DNA from: Oscheius dolichura
Lineage: Eukaryota; Nematoda; Chromadorea; Rhabditida; Rhabditidae
Length of the DNA: 64,000 nucleotides
Assembly (NCBI GenBank): GCA_932521035.1
Contig: OW051492.1
Location: 930,001-994,000 of the forward strand
Direction: 5' to 3'
Made by a program: the position numbers and the translations under genes
Part shown: positions 1 through 11,170 of the stretch, one piece after another
Numbering within the stretch: position 1 is the first letter of the stretch
Layout of the letters: each line of letters begins with the position of its first letter
The notes under the pieces: model-generated
What the model was told of the DNA's origin: nothing
The model's database searches: none
Seen by the model: the letters and a program-made list of their open reading frames with translations, nothing else

Positions 1-240
1 GGGCAGGTGATTTGCATATCCACCCAGTTTTCAGCCAGAGGTTTCATTCTCGTTGTTCAGTGGTTAGCATCTGCCAGTCAAAATTCTCGCTCCCTCATCT
101 TCTCCACTTTTTTCCTCCTCCTTCAAAATACAATAGCCTACCAGCCTTGACCGGACACACACAGAGACGTAAAAAAGATTGCGCTAATCGGCTGGCGCAT
201 AACAAGTGAGGACTGAGGAGAGAAGAATTGCAAAAAGAAG

Positions 241-312
241 ATGACCAGTGACGGGGTCGAACTTTCGAGCTTTTACTTGAAAGGCGGGCGCTTTATCCAC
301 TGCGCCATGGGA
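241..312 (-). repeat. tRNA-like element (degenerate tRNA or SINE)
   Basis: On the minus strand an A-box-like stretch (ATGGCGCAGTGGATAAAGCG) is followed about 30 bases later by a B-box-like stretch (AGTTCGACCCC). The T-stem pairs poorly and no acceptor stem closes, so it is not a working tRNA gene. It is one of eleven such elements in the window. Confidence 0.5.
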
Positions 313-1609
313 AAGAGTGGGGTTGGAGAGGATATTCAGCATGGAGAAACAACTTTCTGAGGTTCTACTAGGAGTACTGACAATTCGTTTTTCTTTTTCT
401 CCCAGTCTGTTCTGTTCCCTTGTGTATGTCCTCGGTTGACCCAAATCGTGTCGAAGGCCAAGGCCGTGTTCAACGCTGCTGCTGCCGCCAGCCGCCGACC
501 CCCCGCAGGACCATCCTCCCCGCCGGCGACGGGTAGATAGAGAAACCTCTTTCTCTCTGTCTCACCTCCGCTTTCAACCACCCTAAAATACTATCACTTT
601 CACCCCTTATTAAAATTGAAATTAATTTCACTTTTTTCTATTAATTTTTTACAATAATTTGGCTTACTTTTTTTGATTTCTCATTTGGCGCAATTTTTCA
701 ATTATTCAAATTTTGTTCTGAAAATAACCAATTCCATTTGTACTCATTTTTCTTCATTTTTTACATTTTCTAAACACTTTTTTCTTCTGAAAATGTTATT
801 TACTACAGTATAAAGAATATTTTATTATATTTTAATGGTTTTTACTTTCCCGAAGCCCGCGGCAATGAAAAAACAGATGAAAAGTAAAAGATTGGCATCT
901 CTTCTCCCGTCTCCTACAAACTTTCATTCAAAAACTACCGTAATCCTCTTTCCCTTCCCTTCCTTTCCACTTGAACAAGAAGAATAACCTTCAAAGGGCA
1001 AATCTTAAACCACACCATACCCAATTTTAGTCTCGGCCGCGTCCAGGGAGACTACTCTTGCGGGAGGAGAGTGGTGGCAGCGCCGCTCTGGCTCTCCTCT
1101 TCTTCTTTTTTCTATTTTCATTATTTTATAAACTGCTTCTTCTAATTCTAGACAAAGATAAGAGTAACTTCTGCCTACTAAAAGTTGGATTTCTTCCATT
1201 TTTCGCTTTAAAACCACAAATATGGTAGAATTTAGCCGAGAAGAGGGTAGTCTCTATAATTCGGGCCGTTCTCTTCCTCCCTTGGCCAAAAATTGAAAAG
1301 ATTTCTTGTTTTATTATTAGAAAACATCATTCTGCTCCTAAAGAACAATAATTTCTTCCTAATGGAACCATAAATACTCCAAAAAAGAGCCTTGAAGACA
1401 GAAGAATAGGTGAAATTCGGAATTCTTCTCGTTTTTAGTCTCCATTCCCTAAATTCTCCCAATTTTGACTGAAAATCAAAGTGTATTCCTCTTTTCTACA
1501 GTAAGATCTCTCTGGTTATCCCTTCAGGACTATAATTACTGTATAATCACTTTCTAGAAAGGGTTGGGAAGGAGGAGAAGGTGCTGTTCTCTTCTTCCTT
1601 TCATAGTAG

Positions 1610-1629
1610 CCCCCCCCCCCCCCCCCCCC
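1610..1629. repeat. Poly-C/poly-G homopolymer of about 20 bases
   Basis: An uninterrupted run of about 20 C residues lies in CT-rich non-coding DNA. G-runs of this length are found in Caenorhabditis, where they can form G-quadruplexes. Run length is also error-prone in assemblies, so the exact count should not be trusted. Confidence 0.8.
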
Positions 1630-2623
1630 AAGAAGATAAAAGTTCTCTCCCCTTTATCTATTTATCCTGTGTCACCTTCTCCCCTTAACTTTCTCTCGTC
1701 TTCTATCTATCTCTCCCCCCTTTAATATCCTCTCACTATCCTCCCGTAATATTGATAGCCGCCGTCGTATCTTTCTCTTCCTTTCCCGGCGGGGAGATCT
1801 CCCCATTTTCCCTTCTCTTACGTAAGACAAGCTCGATTTCTATCCGGGATTTATTTATATTTTTTTTGTTTTGAACACATGGGAATGAATGGGTTTAAGA
1901 ACTATCTCCCTATTAATTATATCCCTTCTACCAATTGTTGCCCCCAGTCGCCGCTCTCTCCCTTGGCGCTCTCTTCCGGCGATGTCCTTGCACTCTCGCC
2001 TGTACCAGCCGGTGTCCCTTGTGCGCCTAAACCCGAGGCCGAAGGTGACAGCCGTAAACAACGGCTACCGTACGGCGACGGCCGCCGGACGAGAGGGGAA
2101 AGGCTCCCGGGGGATATTCTCTCTTTCGCTGCGGGACCCTTACCTTTATTATAGAATTACAGTATCCCGGAGGAGGGGACATAGGATCAAAAATCTCAGA
2201 GGGGGGTAGACAGAAAAAATCGTATGAACCAGTCTATCCCCCGGTCTCTAAATGACCCTTGGAGTTCAAGTGCAACAGGGCGAAGACGGGGCGAAGACTC
2301 CGGATTTTCATTAAAAGCAGCTACCCCTCTTCCCGGGACTGGACTGCGAGGGCGGGGGGAGATGTCGCGTACGAGAAATTAACCGGCAGCAGGCTTTCTT
2401 TTTTTTTATTTCGGAGCGAGAACGACTATATTGAGACAGGGAGGAAAGAGAGAGAGAGAGCTCATTGGTGGCTTGGAAGAGGACAGGGGGAGGGAAATTA
2501 ATGGAGAGAGGGAGGCGGGAGGAGATAATTTGGTTGGAGTCGAGAAATTCGAGTTCTTCAAGGATCAGACCTCGAGAGTTCATTTAGTTGCTTCTCTCTC
2601 TCTCTCCCCTCCGCCTCGGTACA

Positions 2624-2757
2624 CGATAGTCCGATCCCCTGCACCCGTAAAGTCTCGGCAGGACAAAGATATGAGGGGTGACCACTGTTTTGTAGCAGTT
2701 TTGAATAAATATGAGGCTACTGCCGAGACTTTGCGGGCGCAGGGGACCGGGCTATCG
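2624..2757. repeat. Palindromic element, long-arm variant
   Basis: Two 38-base inverted arms, differing at a few positions, enclose about 58 bases. The inner part of the arm is CCCGTAAAGTCTCGGCAG; outside it both ends carry a further CGATAGTCCGATCCCCTG-like extension. The internal stretch CTGTTTTGTAGCAGTTTTG recurs in reverse orientation in the copy at 22617-22737, so these two form one subfamily. No coding capacity; it behaves like a small inverted-repeat (MITE-type) element. Confidence 0.8.
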
Positions 2758-3932
2758 AGGGCCGGCCCTTCCCTCCTTCCTATCTCTCTTTTTCTTGATT
2801 TTCTACTGGCTTACGGTAATCTATAGGGTTTAGGTAGTCAGAAAAGATTGTGTGGTTCTCTAGAGTCTAGAGGATCCCACTTTGAACTCTAAGGTTCATA
2901 CCTCGAAAAAATGGCTTCTAAAGCCTGTGTGACTCACATTTCCCGGGGGGAAATGACCTGTAGATCTCCATGATTGTTTTAATTGAAGGGGAGAGGGCTA
3001 GTCTTGGTTTTTCATGAGTCAACCCGGGTCTCACTTGGAAATCTAGACTCCAGGGTCCTTCTTAAACTAAGAATTCTGTTTATCCGACTGTTTCGAGACC
3101 ATGGAAGCTCTAACAGCCTTTTCCAGCGTCTCATAGCGATTCTACCAGTCCCAGTAGTCTCAAAAAGCCCGGGAGATCTTCTATAGCCTCCAAATTTGAC
3201 CTTTAGCTTCTGGTTACGGTAGTAATCTATCTCGGGTTCATTTTTATCCAGAGATGATAAATTCAAACCAAATTGGTTAATGTACCCTTAAATTTGAGAT
3301 TACCGTCAATCTTCCCTCCCCGTATCCTCCAGAATGGATCTTTCCATCTTCCCGGTTCTTCCTCCTTCTCTAGATGGCCTTTTACAATTTCCCCCTCCCC
3401 CTAATAAACTTTCACCCCCTCTTCGTATCCCTTCAATTGCCACAATCCCCCCTGTCCGCGCTTGTCCTTTTCCCTTCTCTTCTCTCTTCTCCCCCCTAGT
3501 TCCCTTTTCTCGTCCCAATCCCGGATAGCCAGTCATGCGCCATTCCCCCACGACTCGAAGGGGGCACGCCGGGCGGACTTTCCACAAAAGGGCGAAGGAT
3601 TTTTGATCCTATTCCCCCTTTCGAGACTAGGGGCAGAAGCTGGGGGGCGAAGACTGTAGACTGGATCCAGGGCCAAAAACAGCTCGACGACTGTAGCTCT
3701 CTCCCCTTCCCCTTCTCTGTTCTCTCCTTTGACCGGTTTCTGACCGAAGCTGTCCACTACGGCGGCGGGATGGGGGGAGAGAGATGGCTACAGTGCGCTC
3801 GCGTGCGCGCCCCTGGTGCCATTCAGTGCCGGGCCAGAACTCGCAGCAATTTCAACCAACAACTGCTGATGTTTTCTATGGGGGGAGGGGGAGGCTATTG
3901 GCAGGGGAAAAGAACTGGAATGGTCAAATTCC

Positions 3933-4036
3933 CTGCCGCCGCACCCGTAGAATCTCGGCAGCTCGGGGCATGGGTAAGCGCGCGCTCTGAAATAACCCTG
4001 CCCCGAGCTGCCGAGATTTTACGGGTGCGGCGGCAG
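3933..4036. repeat. Palindromic element, ~104 bases
   Basis: Arms of 38 bases with one mismatch surround a GC-rich centre (AAGCGCGCGCT). The arm core is CACCCGTAGAATCTCGGCAG on the left, with CTGCCGAGATTTTACGGGTG on the right. The whole element can fold into a near-perfect hairpin. It lies in non-coding DNA upstream of blmp-1. Confidence 0.85.
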
Positions 4037-4548
4037 AAAATTTGAAAACTACCCCAAGTGGCTAATAAGCCAGTCTCGAAGGCTTTCAACAGCCGGTTAT
4101 CTCTCGCGCCCGGGGGAGAGTTAGCCGGGCGCTTTGAAAACAGCTCCATTATGACCAGAGGATAGAGAGAGAGAGACAGGGGACTGGGGGGAGACGGGTT
4201 TGCCCCACCAACATCTTTGGCGCATCAGCATCGCCGCGGCGGCTTTCGTTCTGTTCCGCCAGGCGGCTCCCCCTCTCCGGCTGGCAAACCTGGATTTCTT
4301 CCCGTCTCTTCCCTTCTCTTTCACCTTTCCCTCCTCCTGCATGCCCATGTTCCGGCTGGAGGGTTTCAATTCGCGGGGTCGCCTCCCTCCCCGACCGGAC
4401 TACTGCTACTAGCCAGCCAGACACGGCCATTTCCACCTCGCTTCGCTTTGCACTCTCTCTTTCGCCCATTCTCGTCTGTCCTTCGCCCCGTCGCCCCCAG
4501 TTTGACCGCTGGAAAGAATCTCCGGCATCTTCTACCCTAACCGACACT

Positions 4549-5327
4549 GCCACAGTTAGACAGCTACGGACTTTCTTATGGTCTGCGCGCCACAGTTAGA
4601 CAGCCAGCCGGGCAGGGATGACCGTTCCTTGGCAAACAGGACATTGGAACGGCTGTCTACCGTAATCTGGAACTTTTCTTGGTGTTTTCCTCGGAATTTC
4701 AATAATTCTAGCAATTGGTTCTAACTGTGGCGACTTTCTTGATTTCTTCTGTCTAACTGTGGCGACTTTCTTGATTTCTTCTGCTGTCTAACTGTGGTGA
4801 AAGATTTCCTGAAGCCACTTTCTACCGTATCCCAGCTCTTTTTTTAAACCAGTTGTAGTGTTTTATAAGAAACCAAACAACAGTTCACACTACCACCCTG
4901 TTTTCCAGGGTTTCTGGCTTTTTCTCTGTCTAACTGTGGCTCTATTGACTACTGGCTGTCTATCTGTGGCCGTTTCCTACCATTGCCTGTCTAACTGTGG
5001 CTCCCTGTCTCCCATTCCCCCCATTTTCTATGATTTCCCCCGTTCCCCCAGCCATCTGCCATTGTCTTCTCCCCTTCTCCCTCTCCCCCTGCCCTGCCCT
5101 TCTACCCCTTATCAAGCCCTGTCCCCTGGCTGTCCATCTAGGGGGCCTCGGGGGTTTTCGGTGAAAGTACCCGCGGCCGCCGGCGACGCGGGCTCTCCCC
5201 GTTGCCCTTGTCGCCCCGCTGATATCAGAGAAACCGCGGTGCTCTTTTTCGTTGAAGACACGATAACATCACCTACTCTTTTTTCCTCTTCCTCTACTTT
5301 TATTGGCTCCAGCTGTCTAACTGTGGC
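4549..5327. repeat. First cluster of the 16-base motif GCTGTCTAACTGTGGC
   Basis: Nine full or near-full copies in both orientations start near 4549, 4589, 4717, 4749, 4783, 4926, 4955, 4987 and 5312. The first two read GCCACAGTTAGACAGC and the rest are reverse complements. Copies between 4717 and 4797 sit in a local tandem repeat of about 33 bases, with the shared spacer GACTTTCTTGATTTCTTCT. Spacing is otherwise irregular and the DNA around the other copies is unrelated, so the conserved unit is the short motif itself. No coding function is apparent. Confidence 0.85.
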
Positions 5328-5717
5328 TCTTTTGCTCTGTTTGAAGAATCTTCCCTTTAGGACCCGTTGCTTCTTTATTTTTCAAATTTTATTAAAAAGA
5401 AAGATTACAGTAACCCCCGGAGCCCGGGTTGATCCTATTTTAAAGACCTAATATCCAAATTTTCAATTTTTAAAGGTCCGGATCTATTTCATAACTTGTT
5501 TGTCTCTCTTTTCCCCCTTATCCAGGCTACTTTTACTTTCATTAGAGTTCATTATGGATTGGAGAAGGAGAGTTATCTCTTCTCGCTGCTTGCTGCTTGC
5601 TGCTCTTTTCATCGCCTTGCTATCTAGATTCGTGGGGGGAAATCATTTCAATGATACCCAGGGGGTACAGCGGGGGAGGAAGAGATGATCAAAACATATT
5701 TACCCGGTTTTAAAAGT

Positions 5718-5789
5718 TGCGCAATAGCGCAGTGGTAGCGCGCCGGATTGAGATTTCGACAGTCAAGGGTTCGGTTCCTCTCCTGGTCA
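5718..5789 (+). repeat. tRNA-like element (degenerate tRNA or SINE)
   Basis: The A-box-like AATAGCGCAGTGGTAGCGCG is followed by the B-box-like GGTTCGGTTCC, and the element ends in CCTGGTCAAAG. The T-stem holds three to four of five pairs. No sequence at the 5' side pairs with the 3' end, so the acceptor stem is missing. Located about 240 bases upstream of the first blmp-1 coding exon. Confidence 0.55.
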
Positions 5790-6029
5790 AAGACATTTTC
5801 TTCTGATCTCCATTCATCTAGAACTTGATATTTTTCACTACAAATATATTTATTCTCCTACTTTTTCTACCTGTTTACCCCTTTTCATGCACCGAGACCG
5901 TCTCCAAGTCCCTGATTCTTCTCCTATTTGCCCCCACTGCTCTTATCTCCGTTTACGTCATTTACTGACACTACTTTCCCTTTTTTTTCTCTTTGAACTT
6001 ATTCCGAACTGTTTATTTTCTTCAGAGCA

Positions 6030-9000
6030 ATGGGTGAGGACCGTGGCGACGGCAGTTCAGCTGCTCCGCCGCCATTTGGCGCCGCGCCGCCCAATTCTTC
6101 GGCTTCTTCCCCGCCCCAACCATTGTCATCCGTTGCCTTTCCCGGTAAGCTCAAGGAGCATGATGGCGCAGTGGTAGTGCGTCGGATTGTGGTCGGCGAG
6201 GTCGCGGGTTCGACTCCTCTTCATGCCGAAACTCATTTGCTTTTATTTACAGTCTTCATTCAATCCAAAAATTGGGGAATCCCCCTGCAATTGTTATCGT
6301 CTCCGGGCTGCGTAGGGGGAGAAACAGACACGGAAAAGAAGATAAGACAATGGACAGACGGAGGAATACTTCTGGAATCGGGAATATAAATGATAGATAT
6401 TTGTAGTGAAAAATATCAAGTTCTAGATGATTTCAACGAATGGCAGGGAAAGAGAGGGAAAATAAGGGGAACAATTCCCGGGATCCTCCCTGACTTTTCT
6501 TATCGCCAGCTGGGAAACATGTTTAGGCTTAGAAAAAGTGCTGAGCTAGCCACTTTTAGGGGGAGATTACTGTAAGTCATTGTTTTGCTTCTTCTCCTCC
6601 CTTCAAGTTTTTCTTTTGTATCTCGTCTTTTTCTAGTTTTATCTCGGGGGAAAAGGAAAAAGATGCAAACAAATCTCTAAAGTACAGGGGGAGATTGGAA
6701 GAGAGGAGAATTTGAACAATTTGGGGAGATACTGTAGTTGAACTTTTATCGCTATAGGACCATTTGAATTGGCGGGACATCTCGGCGTTTCGTGATATTT
6801 TTACTGGTAAAACTGCTCCAGGACCGGGTTACTGTATCCATATAACTATTTTTTTTCTTTTGCAGATCCGACCCGGATGGGAACATCCGACAGTGATTGG
6901 CGAGACACCGGAGACGAAACATTTACCCAGCTGTGTGTATTCCATGTTCCGGATAAACCGGACCTCCACCAGGTTGGTTACTGTAACCAGTAGAAAACAT
7001 AAAAAATAATATTCTATAGGACGCCAAGAATCGAGCCATGACGTCTCTTCCCCTGAATTTGACCTTCCGCAGTACTTCATCGGTAAGTTTTCCCTGCCTG
7101 ATATACTGATTTTCGGGTTACCGTAAGCCTCATTTTCATTGTGAACTGAAAAAGCGCATAGCTGGCGCCTTTCTAGATCCATGCACCGGGTTCGCGCCAG
7201 TATGGCGCATTTTCGGAGGAGGTGCGCCAGCTTAGCGCGTTTCTCGTGCAAGTAGTTACTAACTAAAAAAAGTTGACATACTCTAATTAGTGCCAAACAT
7301 TTTGACCTTGCTGCACTGAAAAAGCGCAAAGCTGGTGCGCCTCCTCCAAAAATGCGCCATACTGACCCGGATCTGGTGTCTTTCTTCCGGAGTCATGGCG
7401 ATCCTTCCAGGACCTTTCCCTTTCTTTCCCCTTCCCTTTATCTCTGTCGTTTTTTGACAGTAACTGCCCTAGCTGTCTCCGAGTGTAAACAGCCCCTCTA
7501 TCAGTAATGGGTGCACTTTTTCAGAAGACTGGCGTCTGGTCAGTGGACTACATCCCGAAGGGAGTCCGTTTCGGGCCGTTGGTCGGCGAGTCGCGGAGTG
7601 TCAACGCCGACTCGGCTCTGATGGCCCCCACCGAGGCTAGCGACGCCGGCGGGGATCGCAGCAGCCCGGCGCCGTTGGAATCCCCCGCCGAGTGGAAGAT
7701 TCTGAGCCCCACGGGGGGCAGAATCCTAAAAACTGTCCACGTCACCGATGATAGCAAGTGCAATTGGATGAAGTACGTCAGCGTGGCGGAGACCCACGAG
7801 AAGCAGAACCTCGTAGCTTGTCAGGTACGTCTTTTTGGCGTATTTTATATATAATTACTGTAGTCTTGTAGCGGAGATCAAGAGCAATATTTTGATATAA
7901 AAATCATACAAATTACTCAATTTTTCAAAAAGTTACAACCATTTTAACATGCGCGCGCTTTCTCAAGTTTAAAACGCGCGCGCAGGCGTTGTTGACTTTA
8001 ACCTCGTATAATTCTTAGTATACTTGTTTTGTAGAGGAAATCAAGGGCTACATTTTGGTATAAAAATATTTAAATTTCGTCAATTTTCCGAGAAAGTAAA
8101 AGTGATTTCCCGGAACGCTCAAAAACGCGCCCTCTACCCTATTCAAAGTAATTTTCCCTGTTTTTCAGGTTGAAAAGGATATCTACTTCTACAGTATCCG
8201 CCCTATCAAGCCGAACAGTGAGCTGAGCTTCTGGTACAGCCGGGACTACGCCGTGAAGCTACAGTACCCCACCAGCTGTGAAACTGCTCGAGCTGCCGGG
8301 GTGGCCCGCCGTCGGAAGGTCAAAACCCCGGAGGCGTTGGATTACAGTCTGAAAAAGGACACGATTGAGAGCAGCCGGAGCGAGAAGGCCGCTGCTGTTC
8401 CCATCGTGGAAATTGTCGAGGATGTGGAGCATTTGACCCATTTGAGTGACGACAGCAGTAGTGAGAAGAGCAATTCCGCCAGGTGAGAGAGTCTGGGTCT
8501 CGGCGGGGAGAGAGCGCGCCGCCGCACTCGTAAAATCTCGGCCGCCACGGCGGGGGTTATCCCCGCGCCGCCCGGCCAATGTTGGTTCTAACCCAGTATC
8601 TAAAGGTACTAATGGTTTTCAAGACCATAGCTTGACTATGCGTCATGAACTAAAGTTTTTGGAATAGCCTTACCGGGGTCAACCGGAGGGCAACAAATCC
8701 GTAGGAAGTGTAAGAATTACCGTAATCTTTTCAGTTGTTCTCCTCCGTCTCTTCCTGAAGTTCAATCCCGTCCGAATGTCATTCAAAACCCCGTACACCG
8801 ACCAGTTCCACAGAAGGGTCTCACCACGTTGGATACTGCCCTTCCCGCTCCGGCTCCCATCCGCCCCAGCCCCTTGGCCATCAGCCTCTTCCATGACTAT
8901 ATCCGCCGAAGCCAAGTCCTCACCGCCGAGTTGGCTAATAGCGGAGTCTGGGTCCCGCCGGCTACCGCAGCCGCTCCCGCCACGGCCGTCGCTTCGGGAC

Positions 9001-10492
9001 TCACCCTGCGGACCAGTGGCGGGGCTACAGATGCCCGTCAGCCGATGTTGGCAGCCACCGCCGGGACACCTTTCGGGAATTATTCTGGAATCTATGGGAG
9101 TCAAGAGATGAAACCGCCGATCTTCTCGGCGACGCATTCCTTCACTGCCGGAGGGTTGTCGAGCCATTTTGGAGGAGGAGGCGGAGGAGATGGAGGGGGC
9201 AGCTCCGGCTTTGGGGGAAACGGCCATTATCCCCCGTCGAACACCCCTGCCCCGAATGACGGTGGTTATAATGTTCCCAAGGTTCGTATTTTATTATTTA
9301 AAGGTCTAAAATGTTAAATTACAGTACGTCCAGCAGCAGGAAAACGGCAAGACGAGATATGCTTGTAAGGAATGTAACAAGACCTTTGGACAGCTCTCAA
9401 ATTTGAAAGTACACGTCCGAACCCACACAGGAGAGCGACCTTTCAAGTGCAACATCTGTGGGAAGGAATTTACCCAGCTGGCACACCTTCAGAAACATAA
9501 TTTGGTCCATACTGGTGAGTTTTGGGAGCAATTAGGATAAAGCAAAAATATTTTGACGAGTGCGGGAGTCGAACCTGCGTCGGTTTGCCGGCGCGCGCGA
9601 GACTTGTCACTGCGCCATTTGGCCAGAGCAAATTGCCAGGATAAATAGTGTAATATTGTAGGAGAACGCCCTCATCGTTGTGACATTTGTGAGAAGCGCT
9701 TCTCGTCGACTTCCAACTTGAAGACACATCTCCGCCTCCACAATGGACAGAAGCCATACGCTTGTGACATGTGCAGTGCCAAGTTTACACAGTATGTCCA
9801 TTTGAGACTACACAAGAGACTGCATGCTAATGAAAGACCGTATACTTGTAATTCTTGTGGCAAGAAGTATATCAGGTAGGCGGGGAGAGGCTTTTGTAAC
9901 CATGAAAATACAATCATTTTGGTGTTTTTATGCAGTAAAATTGAGAATTTCTCATTTCATCAAAAATAAAATTTGAAAGCGCGCCAAATTTGCTGCACCC
10001 GTAAAATCTCGGCAGCTGATTGATTTTGCTAATGTTTACTGATAAATTAATAGAAAAAAAAATGCTATTTTCTATTATAAAAAATATTATTTTAGTCCGT
10101 CGGGATTGAGAACCCACTGGAAAACGACAACATGTAAGCCGGATGGGAAGGATTTAAAATTGGAGAAGGATGAAGAAGTCACGTCGACGACTCCCGTCCT
10201 CCCGAAGGAGTCCCCCATGGGTCTGATGCCCCACGAGGCCCCCATAAAGCCGGAGCCCCTTCCCTCGATGAACACAATGCCCCATTATAGTGGCCTCCCC
10301 TCGCTTTCTCTATCCTCCTCGGGGCTGTCCTCCTCCCTTCCCTCCCTGTCGGCGATGTCCTCCTCCCTCTCGTCGTCCCTCGGCTCTTCCATGCACGATC
10401 CAACCAATCCATTACATCAGCCCTTGAGATTACCGGAATTGAATTCCGTTAAAATTCTTCCCGGATTACAATCGCTGAATTATCACCCGTAA
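6030..10492 (+). CDS. blmp-1: BLMP-1/PRDM1-type PR-domain zinc-finger transcription factor
   Basis: A sequence-specific DNA-binding repressor acting in the nucleus. Nine coding exons splice in frame: 6030-6144, 6866-6972, 7020-7082, 7525-7824, 8169-8482, 8735-9281, 9325-9514, 9662-9875 and 10096-10492. They give about 748 residues. Exons 2-5 carry the PR/SET domain ([48 protein letters not shown]). A proline/glycine/serine-rich linker follows. Exons 7-9 then encode five zinc fingers, four C2H2 and a fifth of C2HC form ([10 protein letters not shown]...HWKTTTC), the Blimp-1 pattern. A Ser/Leu-rich tail ends at TAA. In C. elegans blmp-1 controls developmental timing and cuticle genes. The long introns hold tRNA-like and palindromic repeats. 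The start is the first ATG after a TTCAG. Confidence 0.93.
6157..6227 (+). repeat. tRNA-like element, best-folded copy (Thr-TGT-like)
   Basis: Intron 1 of blmp-1 holds a 71-base sequence that nearly folds as a tRNA. The acceptor AGCATGA/TCATGCC pairs at six of seven positions. D-stem GCGC/GTGC closes an AGTGGTA loop. The anticodon stem GTCGG/TCGGC closes the loop ATTGTGG, whose central triplet would be TGT. Faults: no base 26 between the D and anticodon stems, and a C-C mismatch in the T-stem. It could be a decaying threonine tRNA or the youngest member of the tRNA-like family. Confidence 0.5.
7201..7361. repeat. Inverted repeat in blmp-1 intron 3
   Basis: Arms of about 34 bases at 7201-7234 and 7328-7361 are inverted copies (TATGGCGCATTTTCGGAGGA and its near complement). 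About 90 bases separate them. A related direct pair, CTGAAAAAGCGCA(T/A)AGCTGG, starts near 7145 and near 7315. The same GC-rich sequence has therefore been copied in both orientations within one intron. Confidence 0.65.
7865..8120. repeat. Imperfect direct duplication in blmp-1 intron 4
   Basis: Two copies of roughly 80 bases, about 170 bases apart, share the order TTGTAG(C/A)GGA, ATCAAG(A/G)GC, ATTTTG(A/G)TATAAAAAT, then TCAATTTTTC-like and AGAAAGT-like blocks. The second is diverged from the first. They fill most of the intron between the two main PR-domain exons; no coding potential. Confidence 0.5.
8490..8700 (+). repeat. Structured ~210-base repeat, copy 1
   Basis: Located in blmp-1 intron 5, starting just after the splice donor. 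It begins with a degenerate arm of the palindromic family (CACTCGTAAAATCTCGGCCG). A core of about 110 bases follows that is nearly identical to copies at 19527-19740 and 36022-36236. The core contains two potential hairpins: CCCAGTA...TACTAATGG, and CATAG-CTTGA-CTATG. GGTTCTAACCC resembles a polymerase III B box. It is non-coding and most likely a short interspersed element with a conserved RNA fold. Confidence 0.7.
9555..9626 (-). repeat. tRNA-like element in blmp-1 intron 7
   Basis: Read on the minus strand, antisense to blmp-1: AAATGGCGCAGTGACAAG (A-box-like), a GC-alternating stretch CGCGCGCGCCGG, then GGTTCGACTCC (B-box consensus) and CACTCGTC. The 5' and 3' ends do not pair into an acceptor stem. 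It lies between the exons encoding fingers 2 and 3. Confidence 0.55.
9991..10018 (+). repeat. Single arm of the palindromic element
   Basis: TGCTGCACCCGTAAAATCTC followed by GGCAGCTG lies in blmp-1 intron 8. No opposite arm is recognisable in the AT-rich DNA to its right, so this is a solo or decayed copy. Confidence 0.7.
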
Positions 10493-11170
10493 TAAGCGAT
10501 CGAAACAATTTTTACCACATATCATATGCAATATTTTTTTTACTCCAACTTCCTCTCTACCGTGCATTTTCTCTCTATTTGTAAATAACCATTTTTTTAT
10601 TACGAGTTTTGTTGTTTTATTTTATAATTTTCCTAATTCCTTGCCATCATAATGTGACTATCTTGCCAAGGCTTTAGATTTCTCCCCTCTCTTCTGAACG
10701 TATTACACATCGTAGCATCATTTCCTCTCTTCCGATCTGTGATTTTCTTATATATCTAAAGGCTATTCATTTACTATTAGCGTGTAGATTTTATAAAGAT
10801 ATTTGACGTTTTACGAATGTGAAGAGAAATTGAAAATTTAGAGGTTGTATGGAATTCCAATGAAAATATTAAAAATATACGTCAATTTCTAGAAAGAGCA
10901 GATGTGTACATGAACATGATCGAAATGTATATGCTTTGTGTCATTTCTGGAAGGTTGAAAGTGTAAAATAATTGAGAAACCAAAGAAATCAAGAAGAACA
11001 GGTACTCCATCGCAAAGGCAATTCAGCGCAGCGTTTGCTGTTTACGCGTCTCTCATCGAAGGGAACGTTGAATTTTACAGTTCATTCTCTTCCTTTTCTG
11101 GATGTTTTTCGTCTTCTTCTTGCCAATTCTCCTTGTTTTATGCTAGAAAAATTTAGAAAAAAATATATAA
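10493..11170. other. blmp-1 3' flank and NF-YC upstream region
   Basis: AT-rich DNA, starting with the blmp-1 3' untranslated region. I see no further gene, and none of the repeat families of the preceding 10 kb occur here. The change in composition after the blmp-1 stop is abrupt. Confidence 0.5.

Larger units (their letters stand above)
1..6029. other. Non-coding, repeat-bearing region upstream of blmp-1
   Basis: I see no convincing gene in these 6 kb. Open frames up to 197 codons exist, but they run through CT-rich low-complexity DNA or through the palindromic repeats and look like no protein family. The stretch holds two tRNA-like elements, a 20-base C run, two palindromic elements and the first cluster of the 16-base motif (each listed separately). 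It may contain the promoter, distal control elements and 5' leader of blmp-1. The sequence TTTTCTTCAG ends four bases before the blmp-1 start codon, so the mature 5' end is probably made by splicing or trans-splicing there. Confidence 0.6.

Noticed and set aside
4858..5451. 197-codon open frame upstream of blmp-1.
   Set aside because: It runs through CT-rich DNA and several 16-base motif copies; composition is low-complexity and no domain is visible.
6157..6227. Functional threonine tRNA gene.
   Set aside because: Missing base 26, a T-stem mismatch and location inside a family of degenerate elements make a working tRNA unlikely, though it is the best candidate.
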